From Rhizobiaceae bacterium (GTDB lineage: Bacteria > Pseudomonadota > Alphaproteobacteria > Rhizobiales > Rhizobiaceae), in the NCBI GenBank assembly GCA_028865845.1, contig JAGWJK010000051.1, positions 1-11,639 on the forward strand: 11,639 bases of DNA. Reading direction: 5' to 3'. The notes under the pieces were generated by a model. It was not told the origin of the DNA. It was given only the letters and a program-made list of their open reading frames with translations, and did not search any database. Positions 1 to 7,528 of this stretch are shown here, in pieces (position 1 is the first letter of the stretch; every line of letters begins with the position of its first letter). Position numbers and translations under genes: made by a program.

Positions 1-372
1 CTTGTTGGCGCGAAAATGCGGGAGGATGGCTCGCGTGACGTCCATGACGCCGAAGACGTTGACGTCGAACTGCTGTTTGATCTTCTCGACCGGCACCGCC
101 TCGAAGACACCGAATTGGCCATAGCCAGCATTGTTGACCAGCGCATCGATCCTGCCGAAGCGATCGATCCCGGCGGAGATGGCGGCTGCAATGCTTTCCT
201 GATCGGAGACATCGAGCCTCGTGACCAGCACATTGTCGAGCGTGGCGAGCTCCGTTTCCTTGTCAGGGGAGCGCATTGTCGCGACGACATTCCAGCCCTT
301 TTCATGAAAGAGCCTAGCCGCGGCTTTCCCGATGCCGGAGGAAGCGCCGGTGATGAGTATGGTCTTCGTCAT
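1..372 (-). CDS. Short-chain dehydrogenase/reductase, C-terminal part missing (runs off left edge)
   Basis: Seen: 124 codons of a classical SDR read leftwards off the window. The NAD(P)-binding motif TGASSGIG is at residues 8-15 after a hydrophobic first strand, and NNAGYG is at 80-85. The stretch after it (FDVNVFGVMDVTRAILP) is typical of SDRs that resemble 3-oxoacyl-ACP reductases or 17-beta-HSD-like enzymes. The catalytic Ser and YxxxK lie outside the window, so activity cannot be judged. The ATG start is supported by AAAGG eight bases upstream. An Arg at position 34, just after the second strand (ATMRS), hints at NADP preference (inference). Context: it diverges from the LysR gene at 482 across a 109-bp gap, so that regulator probably controls it. 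It is similar in sequence to the SDR at 2444-3286, which has the same arrangement. The substrate is unknown. Confidence 0.9.
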   Translation of the reverse strand, partial: MTKTILITGASSGIGKAAARLFHEKGWNVVATMRSPDKETELATLDNVLVTRLDVSDQESIAAAISAGIDRFGRIDALVNNAGYGQFGVFEAVPVEKIKQQFDVNVFGVMDVTRAILPHFRANK

Positions 373-425
373 GGTTTTTGCCTTTGCGACAGAATTGGTG
401 GTGTCGCCGCAAGAGATAGGCAGTT

Positions 426-442
426 ATTATTGTGCGGATAAT
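426..442. promoter_or_regulatory. Candidate LysR-box in the SDR/LysR divergent promoter
   Basis: The 109-bp gap between the divergent starts (373-481) is AT-richer than its surroundings. It contains the perfect inverted repeat ATTAT-N7-ATAAT, centred at 434. This fits the T-N11-A core (T428, A440) that LysR-type regulators bind, and it lies about 40 bp upstream of the regulator start and 54 bp from the SDR start. Both genes could be controlled from it. The motif is short and the assignment rests on position plus symmetry. Confidence 0.45.
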
Positions 443-481
443 CGGTATATTGTTGCATTCGATGATGAGAGAAATCGGACA

Positions 482-1432
482 ATGAAAAGCAGCAAGCACA
501 AGGCTGGGTTAGTCGAGCTGAATGCCGTGGTTGCTGTTGCCGTCGCGCGAAATTTTCGCGCCGCCGCGCGCGAGCTCGGCATGTCCGCTTCCGCACTCAG
601 CCATGCCATCGCAACGCTTGAGACGCGAATGGGCGTCAAGCTGTTCAATCGCACCACTCGTAGCGTCTCACTGACCGAGGCCGGAGAGGAATTCCTGGGA
701 AAGGTCGAGCCGGCACTCCGCGAGATTTCGGAGGCGATGGAGGCCGTCAATCAATTCCGCGCCACACCGACGGGGACGCTGCGCATCAATACGGCGGAAC
801 CTGCGGCGCGGGGGCTATTGATGCCTTTCGTGTTGGAGTTCATCCGGCGCTACCCCGATATGCACGTCGATATCGTCACCGAGGGCAAGATGATCGATAT
901 CGCGGCCGATGGTTTCGATGCCGGCATCCGCATCCTGGACATGGTGCCGCAGGATATGGTCGCCGTGATGCTCAAGCCCGAGGAGCGGCTGATCGTTGCC
1001 GCTTCGCCATCCTATCTGGAAAAGCGGGGTCGGCCGCAAACGCCGCAGGATCTGCTGAGACATGATTGCGTCGGCCTGCGCTTACCAAGTGGCACCATCT
1101 ATCGTTGGGAGTTCGAACGGCATGGCGAGGAAATCCGCCTCGACGTCACCGGGCCGATCACCGTGCAGAGCACGGAACTGATGTTCGAAGCGGTCGCCGG
1201 TGGCGCCGGCATCGGGTACATGACAGAACGCACCGCCGGACCGGGTCTCGCCGACGGGCGTCTCGTGCACTTGCTCGACGAATGGACGCCACCGTTCCCC
1301 GGCATTTGCCTCTATTATCCGCGGCATCGCCATGTGCCTGCCGGACTGAAAGCCTTTGTTGCCGTCATCAAGGAGATGACGAAAAGCGCTCCTTCTCCCC
1401 GCGAGGAAAAGGGAACGCCAAGGATCGAATGA
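482..1432 (+). CDS. LysR-family transcriptional regulator
   Basis: A 316-residue protein of normal LysR length. The N-terminal winged helix-turn-helix is at about residues 14-70: the recognition region [20 protein letters not shown] is followed by the family block [14 protein letters not shown] (55-68). A linker helix follows, then an effector-binding domain from about residue 97 ([14 protein letters not shown]) with FDAGIRI and GGAGIGYM motifs. I chose the ATG at 482 because it has a GAGAGA ribosome site just upstream and gives a standard LysR N-terminus. The frame is open back to 332, but that would run the protein through the divergent SDR start. The C-terminal tail (about 15 residues) is polar and basic. 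It is a paralogue of the regulator at 3413-4342. Probable role: control of the divergent SDR and of itself. The effector is unknown; relatives of this CrgA/DsdC-like subgroup often sit beside a single oxidoreductase (family knowledge). Confidence 0.92.
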   Translation: MKSSKHKAGLVELNAVVAVAVARNFRAAARELGMSASALSHAIATLETRMGVKLFNRTTRSVSLTEAGEEFLGKVEPALREISEAMEAVNQFRATPTGTLRINTAEPAARGLLMPFVLEFIRRYPDMHVDIVTEGKMIDIAADGFDAGIRILDMVPQDMVAVMLKPEERLIVAASPSYLEKRGRPQTPQDLLRHDCVGLRLPSGTIYRWEFERHGEEIRLDVTGPITVQSTELMFEAVAGGAGIGYMTERTAGPGLADGRLVHLLDEWTPPFPGICLYYPRHRHVPAGLKAFVAVIKEMTKSAPSPREEKGTPRIE

Positions 1433-1479
1433 GGGCGCGGCACGGCACATTCAGTGAAATGTTGCCGTGCCACGCCCTC
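1431..1479. terminator. Long hairpin between convergent LysR and aldo/keto reductase genes
   Basis: A strong stem: GAGGGCG pairs with CGCCCTC (7 bp), then one C/A mismatch, then GGCACGGCA pairs with TGCCGTGCC (9 bp), then a one-base bulge and CATT/AATG around a 6-base loop. It begins inside the LysR stop codon. There is no clear T-run on either side, so it is probably a bidirectional barrier or 3'-end stabiliser rather than a textbook intrinsic terminator. Confidence 0.6.
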
Positions 1480-1532
1480 TCAAACCGTGCTATGCGCGGC
1501 CTTCTCCCCGCCGGGGGCAAAGGCAGTCTTCC

Positions 1533-2414
1533 TTATGCGCTTTTGAAGACTTTCTTGCCTTCGGCGTCGAGCGCGGCGAATTCCTCGTCGGACAGGGTGA
1601 TGTTAACTGCCGCGATGTTTTCTTCGAGATGCTTGACCTTGCCGGTGCCGGGGATCGGCAGCATGACCGGGCTGCGCTTCAGCACCCAATCGAGAGCGAT
1701 CTGGCTCGGAGCCGCGCCATGCTTCTTGGCGATGGTATCGAGCAGCGAGCCTTCCTTGGCGAGATCGCCCGATGCCAGCGGGAACCACGGGATGAAGCCG
1801 ATATTGTGCTTCGTGCAATAGTCCAGCACGTCTTCGCTCGTGCGGTCGATGAGATTGTAGCGGTTCTGCACGGTGGCGACATTGAAGTGCTTGGACGCCG
1901 CTTCGATGTCGGCAACGGACACTTCGCTCAGGCCGGCATGGCGGATGATCTTGTCATCGATCAACGACTTGACGGCATCGAACTGCTCGGCAGCCGGCAC
2001 CTTCGGGTCGATCCGGTGAAGCTGCCAGAGGTCGATCTGCTCGACACCGAGATTGCGAAGGCTCTTGTGGGCCTGCTGGATCAGATATTCCGGACGGCCG
2101 AGGGGGATCCACACGCCCGGGCCGGTGCGGGTCAGGCCCGCCTTGGTGGCGATGACGATCTTCTTGTCATAGGGATGCAGAGCTTCCTTGATCAGGCGTT
2201 CGGAAACGTCGGGACCGTAGGAATCGGCGGTATCGATGAAGTCGACGCCGAGTTCCGGCAGACGTCTCAGGGTGCGAACCGACTCGTCGTGGTCGGCAGG
2301 TTCGCCCCAGATACCGTCGCCGGTGATGCGCATGGCGCCGAAGCCGAGACGATTGACGGTGAGGTCGCCGCCGATCTTGAATTGACCGGATTTTGCTGCG
2401 TTCAAATCTGACAT
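1533..2414 (-). CDS. Aldo/keto reductase
   Basis: A 293-residue (alpha/beta)8-barrel oxidoreductase of the aldo/keto reductase superfamily, using NADPH to reduce carbonyls. The catalytic tetrad is visible: Asp61 and Tyr66 in IDTADSYG, Lys91 in VIATKAG and His133 in LWQLHR. The [10 protein letters not shown] opening and the C-terminal [17 protein letters not shown] block (about 254-270, cofactor phosphate binding) are typical of bacterial AKRs annotated as general oxidoreductases. A pyridoxal-reductase-like role is possible but not shown. The ATG at 2414 follows AAGGGA at good spacing; a longer in-frame start at 2480 would overlap the upstream gene. It lies 29 bp downstream of the SDR at 2444, same strand, and is almost certainly co-transcribed with it. 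The divergent LysR at 3413 is the likely regulator of both. Confidence 0.93.
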   Translation of the reverse strand: MSDLNAAKSGQFKIGGDLTVNRLGFGAMRITGDGIWGEPADHDESVRTLRRLPELGVDFIDTADSYGPDVSERLIKEALHPYDKKIVIATKAGLTRTGPGVWIPLGRPEYLIQQAHKSLRNLGVEQIDLWQLHRIDPKVPAAEQFDAVKSLIDDKIIRHAGLSEVSVADIEAASKHFNVATVQNRYNLIDRTSEDVLDYCTKHNIGFIPWFPLASGDLAKEGSLLDTIAKKHGAAPSQIALDWVLKRSPVMLPIPGTGKVKHLEENIAAVNITLSDEEFAALDAEGKKVFKSA

Positions 2415-2443
2415 GATTGTCGTCCCTTTGAATATTGTTGACG

Positions 2444-3286
2444 TTACTCGAAATCCGTTGAAGCCGAGACCTGCTCCCAAGCGTCGAACTCGGTCTTGAG
2501 AAGACCAAGCTTTTCGCGAACGAGGCTGATGGCATCGCGGCCCAACAGAAGATGGGTCGGAGGGTTTTCGGATGCAATGAGCTTCAGCATAACTTCTGCG
2601 GCCTTCTTCGGATCGCCTGGCTGCCTGCCGTTACGTTCGTTGCGGCGCTGCCGCAGCGGCTCGAAGATCTCATCATACTCGGCAATCGTACGCTCCGCAC
2701 GCACCATGGAGCGGCCTGCCCAATCGGTGCGGAAACCGCCGGGCTCGACTGCCGTAACATGGATGCCGAAGCTCTTCACCTCCTTGCCGAGGCTCTCGGA
2801 AATCCCTTCGAGGGCAAACTTGCTGCCGTGATAAAAGGCGATGCCGGGCATGGTGATGATGCCGCCCATCGATGTGATGTTGAGGATATGGCCGGCACGG
2901 CGCTTGCGCATATAGGGCAGTACCGCCTGAATGAGCGCCACGGGGCCGAAGACGTTGACCTCGAACTGGCAGCGCAGTTCGTCGATCGTCGATTCCTCGA
3001 CGAGACCTTCATGACCGTAGCCGGCATTGTTGACCAGCACGTCGATTGCACCGATCTCCTTTTCGACCTCGGCGATGACAGGCGCGATCGCTGCCGTATC
3101 GGTGACGTCGAGCAGCTTGCCGAAGGCGGCGCCGGGCTTAAGTTGCTCGAACTCGAGGCGATCCGCCTCCTTGCGCAGCGTGCCGACAACCCTGTGACCG
3201 GCCGCCAGCGCAGCTTCGGCGAGCGCGCGGCCGAAGCCGGTCGACACGCCGGTAACGAAAAGCGTCTTGGATTTCATATCGGACAT
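2444..3286 (-). CDS. Short-chain dehydrogenase/reductase
   Basis: A complete 280-residue classical SDR. The Rossmann cofactor motif TGVSTGFG is at residues 12-19, Arg38 follows the second strand (GTLRKE, suggesting NADP), LLDVTD is at 58-63, NNAGYG at 86-91, catalytic Ser139 in NITSMGG, and Tyr152 and Lys156 in FYHGSK. The PGGFRTDW motif (182-189) matches the C-terminal substrate loop of this SDR subgroup. The ATG at 3286 has a strong AAGGAG site eight bases upstream; a second Met four codons in is less favoured. It is the first gene of a two-gene minus-strand unit with the aldo/keto reductase. It diverges from the LysR at 3413 over about 126 bp. The substrate is not identifiable. It resembles the partial SDR at the left edge, as if the SDR/LysR pair had been duplicated. 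Confidence 0.94.
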   Translation of the reverse strand: MSDMKSKTLFVTGVSTGFGRALAEAALAAGHRVVGTLRKEADRLEFEQLKPGAAFGKLLDVTDTAAIAPVIAEVEKEIGAIDVLVNNAGYGHEGLVEESTIDELRCQFEVNVFGPVALIQAVLPYMRKRRAGHILNITSMGGIITMPGIAFYHGSKFALEGISESLGKEVKSFGIHVTAVEPGGFRTDWAGRSMVRAERTIAEYDEIFEPLRQRRNERNGRQPGDPKKAAEVMLKLIASENPPTHLLLGRDAISLVREKLGLLKTEFDAWEQVSASTDFE

Positions 3287-3334
3287 TTCAGTTACTCCTT
3301 GTTCGCTGGCCTCAAGGTAGTCCCGTCGAATATG

Positions 3335-3351
3335 TTTGATAATCTCACAAA
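3335..3351. promoter_or_regulatory. Candidate LysR-box in second SDR/LysR divergent promoter
   Basis: The gap 3287-3412 contains TTTG-N9-CAAA, centred at 3343, with a T-N11-A core (T3337, A3349). A separate 8-bp palindrome GATTAATC lies at 3378-3385, nearer the LysR start. The AT-rich character and the position between divergent starts fit a shared operator/promoter region. Both motifs are short, so the call is tentative. Confidence 0.4.
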
Positions 3352-3412
3352 TCGGCGATGACCTTTTTAGAAATTCTGATTAATCTATTTCCCAGAACCT
3401 CGGAGAGTGCTC

Positions 3413-4342
3413 ATGCGTCAGGACATGTTGGACGGGCTGGTGACATTCGTCATCGTCGCGGAGGAACGGAGTTTTTCGGCCGCCGCCGTCCGGCTCGGCG
3501 TCTCGCCTTCCGCGGTCAGCCAGTCAGTCAGCAAGCTTGAAAGCCGCATGCGGCTCGCGCTCTTCAACCGCACGACGCGCAGCGTCAGCCTGACCGAAGC
3601 CGGGCTTCGCTATCTGGAACGCGTCGTGCCGGCGGTCCACGATCTCACGGCTGCCGCGCAGGAACTGGGCGAGGCCGTCGATCGGCCGGCAGGACTGCTG
3701 CGCATCAACGTCGCCCGGGCGGGATATATGATAGCGCTTCAGCCGGTGCTGCGCGATTTCCTCGACGCCTATCCTGAAATCGAACTGGAAGTACGCATCG
3801 AAGGCTCGCTGGTCGATATCGTCGGCCAGGGATTCGATGCCGGCATTCGCTTCGGCGATCTCGTGCAGCGCGACATGGTCGCGGTGAAGATCGGACCGGC
3901 AATTTCGGCCCATATCATCGCCGCACCCGGTTATCTCGGCCAACACGGCATCCCGAAGCATCCGCATGACCTGCTCAACCACAATTGCATTGGCTTCCGC
4001 CATTCGTCGAGCGGCCAGATCGAGCGCTGGGAATTCGAGAAGAACGGCGAAAAGATCGAGCTCGCCGTCAATGGCAGGCTGATCCTCAACGATTCGGCGG
4101 CTCTGACCCAGGCAGCGCTCGACGGCATCGGCATCGCCTACATGATCAACGGCTATATCGATCGTTTCCTCGACGATGGCCGGCTGGTGCGCATTCTCTC
4201 GGACTGGAGCCCGTCGCTATCGGGCCTGACGCTTTATTATGCCGACCGCCGCCGCGTCCCGGCAAAGCTGCGGGCATTGATCGATTTCTTGCGGCAGCGG
4301 CGGCAGCTCGCGCCACCGCAGACAGCCGGCGCCCTCACCTGA
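3413..4342 (+). CDS. LysR-family transcriptional regulator
   Basis: A 309-residue LysR-type regulator. The helix-turn-helix spans about residues 19-45 (FSAAAVRLGVSPSAVSQSVS), then [14 protein letters not shown] at 51-64, which is identical over 14 residues to the first LysR in this window. The effector domain starts near residue 92 (AGLLRINV), with GFDAGIRFGD and DGIGIAYM motifs matching its paralogue. The start is ATG at 3413, because GGAG at 3402-3405 sits seven bases before it. The GTG two codons earlier (3407) would be only one base from that site. It diverges from the SDR/AKR pair and probably regulates it. Its stop is only 3 bp from the stop of the convergent TetR gene. Confidence 0.93.
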   Translation: MRQDMLDGLVTFVIVAEERSFSAAAVRLGVSPSAVSQSVSKLESRMRLALFNRTTRSVSLTEAGLRYLERVVPAVHDLTAAAQELGEAVDRPAGLLRINVARAGYMIALQPVLRDFLDAYPEIELEVRIEGSLVDIVGQGFDAGIRFGDLVQRDMVAVKIGPAISAHIIAAPGYLGQHGIPKHPHDLLNHNCIGFRHSSSGQIERWEFEKNGEKIELAVNGRLILNDSAALTQAALDGIGIAYMINGYIDRFLDDGRLVRILSDWSPSLSGLTLYYADRRRVPAKLRALIDFLRQRRQLAPPQTAGALT

Positions 4343-4353
4343 GGATCAGCGCC
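4328..4353. terminator. Compact hairpin covering both stop codons of the LysR/TetR convergent pair
   Basis: GGCGC pairs with GCGCC, and inside it CCTC pairs with GAGG around the loop ACCT, with a 4-base bulge (ATCA) on the 3' side. Both stop codons (4340-4342 on plus, 4346-4348 on minus) fall in this element. There is no T-tract, so termination efficiency is uncertain. Confidence 0.35.
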
Positions 4354-4999
4354 GAACCGGATGCAGCCGCAGTTGCGCTCCGAGGTCGGCGAGCGCAGTC
4401 CATAGCTCGTCGAAAATGCCACGTGCAAAATCCTGGAGCGGAACGTCCCGCGGCCCCTCGTTCCAGCGCTCGCCGCCGATACGCATCGCGCTGACGACGA
4501 TGGCCGAGAGAAGACGCAGCCGAAACCGTTCATCCTCGCCGCCTCCCGAACGCGCATAAAGCACCTCGGTCAGTTTCTGTTCCAGCTTGGCGTATTTCAG
4601 TTGGTCGCGAGCGCAGAGCGCAGGGGTATCACGGATGAGAGCGCCGATGGCGAGACGCTGGGGATCGGCAGAAGCCGTCAGGAGGGCTGATGTCAATGCG
4701 CCTTCGATGACCTCGACGATCGGTTCGTCCTTCGGCCGCGCGGCGATCGCATCGGCGAGTTCGTTGGAAAAATTGTCCTGCCAGGCGAAAACCACTTCCT
4801 CCTTGCTGGGGAAATAGTCGAAGAAGCTGCGCTTGGAGACATCGGCTGCCTCGGTGATGTCCTCGATCGTCGTACGATCGAAGCCCCGCTCCAGAAACAA
4901 GGCGAGCGCCGCCGCCTCTATCCGCTCGCGCGTTTGGCGGCGCTTGCGTTCGCGCCGGCCTTCCTTCACTTCGCCGTCGAGCTCTTTAACGTCTGCCAT
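4346..4999 (-). CDS. TetR/AcrR-family transcriptional regulator
   Basis: A 217-residue TetR-family repressor. A basic N-terminal arm (about residues 14-26, RRERKRRQTRERI) precedes the three-helix DNA-binding domain. The HTH is at about 43-64 with the signature TIEDITEAADVSKRSFFDYFPSKEE; Phe replaces the more usual Tyr in the TxYxYF element, a common variant. The rest is a helical ligand/dimerisation domain without a recognisable specificity motif. ATG at 4999 has GGGGGC a few bases upstream. It is the second gene of a unit with the methyltransferase, whose stop is 12 bp upstream. Typical targets would be its own operon and the divergent SDR at 5896, through the palindromes at 5841-5875 (inference). 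Confidence 0.93.
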   Translation of the reverse strand: MADVKELDGEVKEGRRERKRRQTRERIEAAALALFLERGFDRTTIEDITEAADVSKRSFFDYFPSKEEVVFAWQDNFSNELADAIAARPKDEPIVEVIEGALTSALLTASADPQRLAIGALIRDTPALCARDQLKYAKLEQKLTEVLYARSGGGEDERFRLRLLSAIVVSAMRIGGERWNEGPRDVPLQDFARGIFDELWTALADLGAQLRLHPVRR

Positions 5000-5011
5000 A
5001 AGTGCCCCCCA

Positions 5012-5710
5012 TTATGCACCTGCTTCCGGCCTCCCCACATCGGCCGCGCCCTTTTCCGCCGCATAGGCGGCAATTCCGGCATCCTCTTTCTCGCTACGGT
5101 ATTTGGTGCCGTCGAGCGAGAGCTCAAATGATTTTCCTTCCGAAATCCGATAAACGCCAGCAGGCGGAATGTTGCGCACCGTGCTGCCGATGCGGATTGC
5201 CTTGAGGCCGAGCCGGTCGAGGATCTGCCGCTGCACGGGGCAGCGCGGGCCGTAGGTAAACTGGTAGAAAGCGCCGCCCGGCCTCATGGCCGCAAAGGCA
5301 CCACCAACGATTGCAGCGACCTTCTCGGGCGACATGGACAGAAGCGGCAGGCCGCTGACCACCGCGCCGAAGGGCGCGTCGTCGAACAGGCCGCATTCGG
5401 CAAGCCGCGCGGCATCCATCCTCACCACTCTCGCTTCCGGAAAACGGCCGCGCAGGACCGACGCGAACTCCTCGCCGTATTCGATGAGGGTCAGATCGCT
5501 TTCGGGGATGCCGCGCGCAAGCAGAGCACGGGTGAAGACGCCCGTACCGGGGCCAAGTTCGAGGATAGGACCATCGAGCGCGTCGATCTCCTGCGTCATC
5601 AATCGCGCGAGGCGTTCGCCCGACGGCGCGATCGCCGCGACCTGCATCGGGTTGCTGACCCAGTTGCGGAAGAACTTCACGAAATCAGAGCACGTCGTTT
5701 TGGTCGTCAT
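5012..5710 (-). CDS. Class I SAM-dependent methyltransferase, PmtA-like (phospholipid N-methyltransferase/KsgA fold)
   Basis: A 232-residue protein with a SAM-binding fold. The opening (FVKFFRNWVSNPMQVAAIAPSG) is typical of bacterial phosphatidylethanolamine N-methyltransferases of the PmtA type and their rRNA-dimethylase-like relatives. Motif I is ILELGPGTG (49-57), the acidic ribose contact is Glu77 in LIEYGE, Asp99 is in VRMDAARL, and motif IV is VVSGLPLLS (117-125). IPPAGVYRIS near residue 185 matches the family end. A polar tail of about 40 residues follows and looks longer than usual. Likely reaction: SAM-dependent methylation of PE or a related lipid at the membrane surface; the substrate is inferred from family only. 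The start is placed at the ATG at 5710 because it gives the family's N-terminus; an in-frame ATG at 5770 adds 20 residues, and neither start has a strong ribosome site. It is co-transcribed with the TetR gene. Confidence 0.82.
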   Translation of the reverse strand: MTTKTTCSDFVKFFRNWVSNPMQVAAIAPSGERLARLMTQEIDALDGPILELGPGTGVFTRALLARGIPESDLTLIEYGEEFASVLRGRFPEARVVRMDAARLAECGLFDDAPFGAVVSGLPLLSMSPEKVAAIVGGAFAAMRPGGAFYQFTYGPRCPVQRQILDRLGLKAIRIGSTVRNIPPAGVYRISEGKSFELSLDGTKYRSEKEDAGIAAYAAEKGAADVGRPEAGA

Positions 5711-5810
5711 TCCACATGTCCATTCTTTGGCAATTGCTTCGAATATCGGTCGATGAGCCGCGAGCAGCATGGCAATTCGAAGGCATTTGCGGCGGCTTGA
5801 TTACAAAATC

Positions 5811-5875
5811 TTGCTGAGTTGCATATTGGCATCTATTGTATTTTTGCATCAAGTGCAATAAATAAACTTATGCAC
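5811..5875. promoter_or_regulatory. Promoter and overlapping palindromes between methyltransferase and SDR genes
   Basis: In the 185-bp divergent gap, a plausible plus-strand promoter is TTGCTG (5811-5816), 17 bp, TATTGT (5834-5839). Immediately after it lies TTGCA-TCAAG-TGCAA (5844-5858), which extends to an imperfect 21-bp palindrome (5841-5861). The right arm is reused in GTGCA-N13-TGCAC (5853-5875). Such symmetry just downstream of a -10 box suits a repressor, and the nearby TetR is the obvious candidate. A weaker GATT-N4-AATC repeat lies at 5799-5810. Confidence 0.45.
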
Positions 5876-5895
5876 AACAAGCAATAGGACCCGCC

Positions 5896-6849
5896 ATGAC
5901 CGATTGGACCGTCAAGGACATTCCCTCGCAAACAGGCCGTATCGCCCTGATCACCGGGGCGACGAGCGGCATCGGCTACGAAACGGCCAAGGAACTGGCT
6001 GGTGCTGGCGCCCGCGTCATCATAGCCTCGCGCAACGAAAAGAAAGGCGCGGACGTGTTGGCAAGGATACGCGGCACCTATCCCGACGCCAATGTGGCCT
6101 TCGAGCCGCTCGATCTTGCGAGCCTCGCCTCGGTCGCCGATGCCGCCGCGCGGATTGCCGCTTCCGTTCCGCATATCGATCTCCTCATTAACAATGCCGG
6201 CGTGATGGCCATACCGAAGCGGCACGAAACCGAAGATGGGTTCGAGATGCAGATGGGCGCCAACTACATCGGGCACTTCGCGCTCAATATGAGATTGCTG
6301 CCGAAGGTGTTCGCCGCAAGAAGCCCGCGTGTCGTGACCGTCAGCAGCCTGGCGCATCGCAATGGCCGGATCAATTTCGACGATCTGCAATGGAAGCGGG
6401 GATACGGCGCATGGCGCGCCTACTGCCAATCCAAGCTGGCAACGCTGATGTACAGCCTTGAACTGGAGCGGCTCGCCCGCGCCGGCGGCTGGAACCTGAT
6501 GAGCACCGCCGCGCATCCGGGCTACGCGGTCACCGGATTGCAGAGCGCCGGCCGGCGCATGGACCGGGAGAAACCCGGGCTTGGCGAGCGCTTCAGCCGC
6601 TGGCTCGAACCGTTGCTGGCGCATTCGGCGGCCGAAGGCGCATTGCCGACCCTGCTTGCCGCCACCTCCCCGGCAACCGAGGGCGGCGTCATGTATGGGC
6701 CGGCCGGATTCTATGAGTTGAAAGGACCGCCCGTACGCGCAAAAATCCTGCCGCATGCAGAGGATCGGGCTGCCTGGCGGCGGCTTTGGGACGTCTCGGA
6801 GCAGTTGACCGGCCTTAAACTGCCGCAGCCGGTAACCGAGCCGGCGTGA
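5896..6849 (+). CDS. Short-chain dehydrogenase/reductase, retinol-dehydrogenase/WWOX-like subgroup
   Basis: A 317-residue SDR, longer than the other two in the window. TGATSGIG (20-27) binds the cofactor and Arg46 in IIASRNEKK suggests NADP. LDL is at 72-74, NNAG at 99-102, the structural Asn is in MGANYIGHFAL (121-130), the catalytic Ser is in TVSSLAHR (148-155), and Tyr176 and Lys180 are in YCQSK. The NxxGHFxL and SSxAHxxG signatures mark the subgroup that includes retinol dehydrogenases and light-dependent protochlorophyllide reductase relatives. In bacteria most members have no assigned substrate. ATG at 5896 follows AGGA six bases upstream. It is divergent from the methyltransferase-TetR unit and probably under its TetR. 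A strong hairpin 40 bp after the stop ends the unit. Confidence 0.94.
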   Translation: MTDWTVKDIPSQTGRIALITGATSGIGYETAKELAGAGARVIIASRNEKKGADVLARIRGTYPDANVAFEPLDLASLASVADAAARIAASVPHIDLLINNAGVMAIPKRHETEDGFEMQMGANYIGHFALNMRLLPKVFAARSPRVVTVSSLAHRNGRINFDDLQWKRGYGAWRAYCQSKLATLMYSLELERLARAGGWNLMSTAAHPGYAVTGLQSAGRRMDREKPGLGERFSRWLEPLLAHSAAEGALPTLLAATSPATEGGVMYGPAGFYELKGPPVRAKILPHAEDRAAWRRLWDVSEQLTGLKLPQPVTEPA

Positions 6850-6889
6850 GCAAGTGGCGTCGCGATCGGATTTTGCCTGCGCAAACAAA

Positions 6890-6920
6890 AACCGCCCGCA
6901 ACAGGCTGTCGCGGGCGGTT
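6890..6920. terminator. Bidirectional rho-independent terminator
   Basis: A perfect 10-bp GC-rich stem (AACCGCCCGC with GCGGGCGGTT) around an 11-base loop that can itself pair ACAG with CTGT. Read on the minus strand it is followed by GGTTTTTGTTTG, a clear T-run, so it terminates the BA14K gene coming from the right. On the plus strand it lies 40 bp after the SDR stop with only a weak T-rich tail (TTCAAATTT) and probably serves that gene too. Confidence 0.85.
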
Positions 6921-6988
6921 CAAATTTCTGATGGCAGCAACAAATAGACTGCCTAGCCTATCCCGTGGCCGTCATCCAGCCATCCGCC

Positions 6989-7528
6989 TCACGGCGAAAC
7001 GCATTGGCGGCGGGGGCCACTGTTCGGCTGATAGGTGTTGTCGGAGACGCGATAGGAGCGGTAGCGATCACTGCACCATTGCACGTGACTGCTCGAATGC
7101 ACCGGCTGGCTGGCGACGGCGCCGCCGACGATGACGCCGGCTGTGAACGCTGCTGCCGGATACCACCAGCCGTCGCTGTAGCGGCGATAGCCGGGGCGCG
7201 CGTAGTGATAGCCGCGATGACCGTTCCAGTAGCCTGGGCGATGCCCGGGGTGATAGTTCGGCCGGTGACCAGGATGGTAGTTCGGGCGATGGTTTGGCCG
7301 ATGAGCCGGAGGGCGATGGCCGGGTGGCCGGTGTCCGGGGCGAACCACCGGGCGATGATGGCGATATTGCACCTGCGTTACGCCGGACGTCTCGGCCGGA
7401 GCCGCCTGGGCCGGCATGGCCGAAGAGGACATGTTCATGATCGGCCCGGCAGCAGCCGGAACGATGGATGAGACTGCAAACAAGGCACTCATGGCGGTCG
7501 CGGTCACCGCCGTCAGAAATCGCTTCAC
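6989..7528 (-). CDS. BA14K-family exported protein with His/Arg/Pro-rich repeat
   Basis: A 179-residue protein. The N-terminal signal peptide (KR then a hydrophobic stretch to about residue 27, ending PAAAG) predicts export. Residues 54-100 are rich in HRP units, including NYHPGHRP twice in tandem (83-98). A short hydrophobic, Gly-rich segment ([12 protein letters not shown], 128-139) is followed by the BA14K signature [20 protein letters not shown] and GPRRQCVSP at the very end, with two cysteines (152, 176) that could pair. BA14K proteins of Brucella are immunoreactive and reported as lectin-like; the function in rhizobia is unclear. Start: the GTG at 7528 is preferred, since AGGAG ends seven bases before it. 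The GTG two codons upstream (7534) is only one base away from that site. It is transcribed from the EcfG-type promoter at 7612-7636 and terminated at 6890-6920. A cell-envelope stress protein is a reasonable inference. Confidence 0.9.
   Translation of the reverse strand: MKRFLTAVTATAMSALFAVSSIVPAAAGPIMNMSSSAMPAQAAPAETSGVTQVQYRHHRPVVRPGHRPPGHRPPAHRPNHRPNYHPGHRPNYHPGHRPGYWNGHRGYHYARPGYRRYSDGWWYPAAAFTAGVIVGGAVASQPVHSSSHVQWCSDRYRSYRVSDNTYQPNSGPRRQCVSP
7229..7336 (-). repeat. In-gene repeat encoding [11 protein letters not shown] units
   Basis: This section of the BA14K gene encodes about 36 residues dominated by GHRPP, HRPNH and two tandem NYHPGHRP copies (24-bp units at 7235-7258 and 7259-7282). 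The two DNA copies differ at several silent positions, so the protein repeat is conserved while the DNA has drifted. Histidine density suggests possible metal or polyanion binding, which is inference. Confidence 0.7.

Noticed and set aside
332..481. N-terminal extension of the first LysR gene to 332
   Set aside because: It would overlap the divergent SDR start and its promoter, lacks LysR-like sequence, and the ATG at 482 has a ribosome site and standard N-terminus.
1467..2411. 314-codon plus-strand open frame opposite the aldo/keto reductase
   Set aside because: It mirrors the reductase codons; the opposite strand has all four catalytic AKR residues and a good ribosome site. Long antisense frames are expected in GC-rich genes.
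5833..6888. 351-codon minus-strand open frame opposite the large SDR
   Set aside because: The sequence has no recognisable family features and extends into the promoter region and the downstream gap, while the plus strand carries a complete SDR.
7235..7282. Short repeats as a CRISPR-like array
   Set aside because: The units are in-frame codons of the HRP-rich protein, contiguous without spacers, and vary at silent positions.
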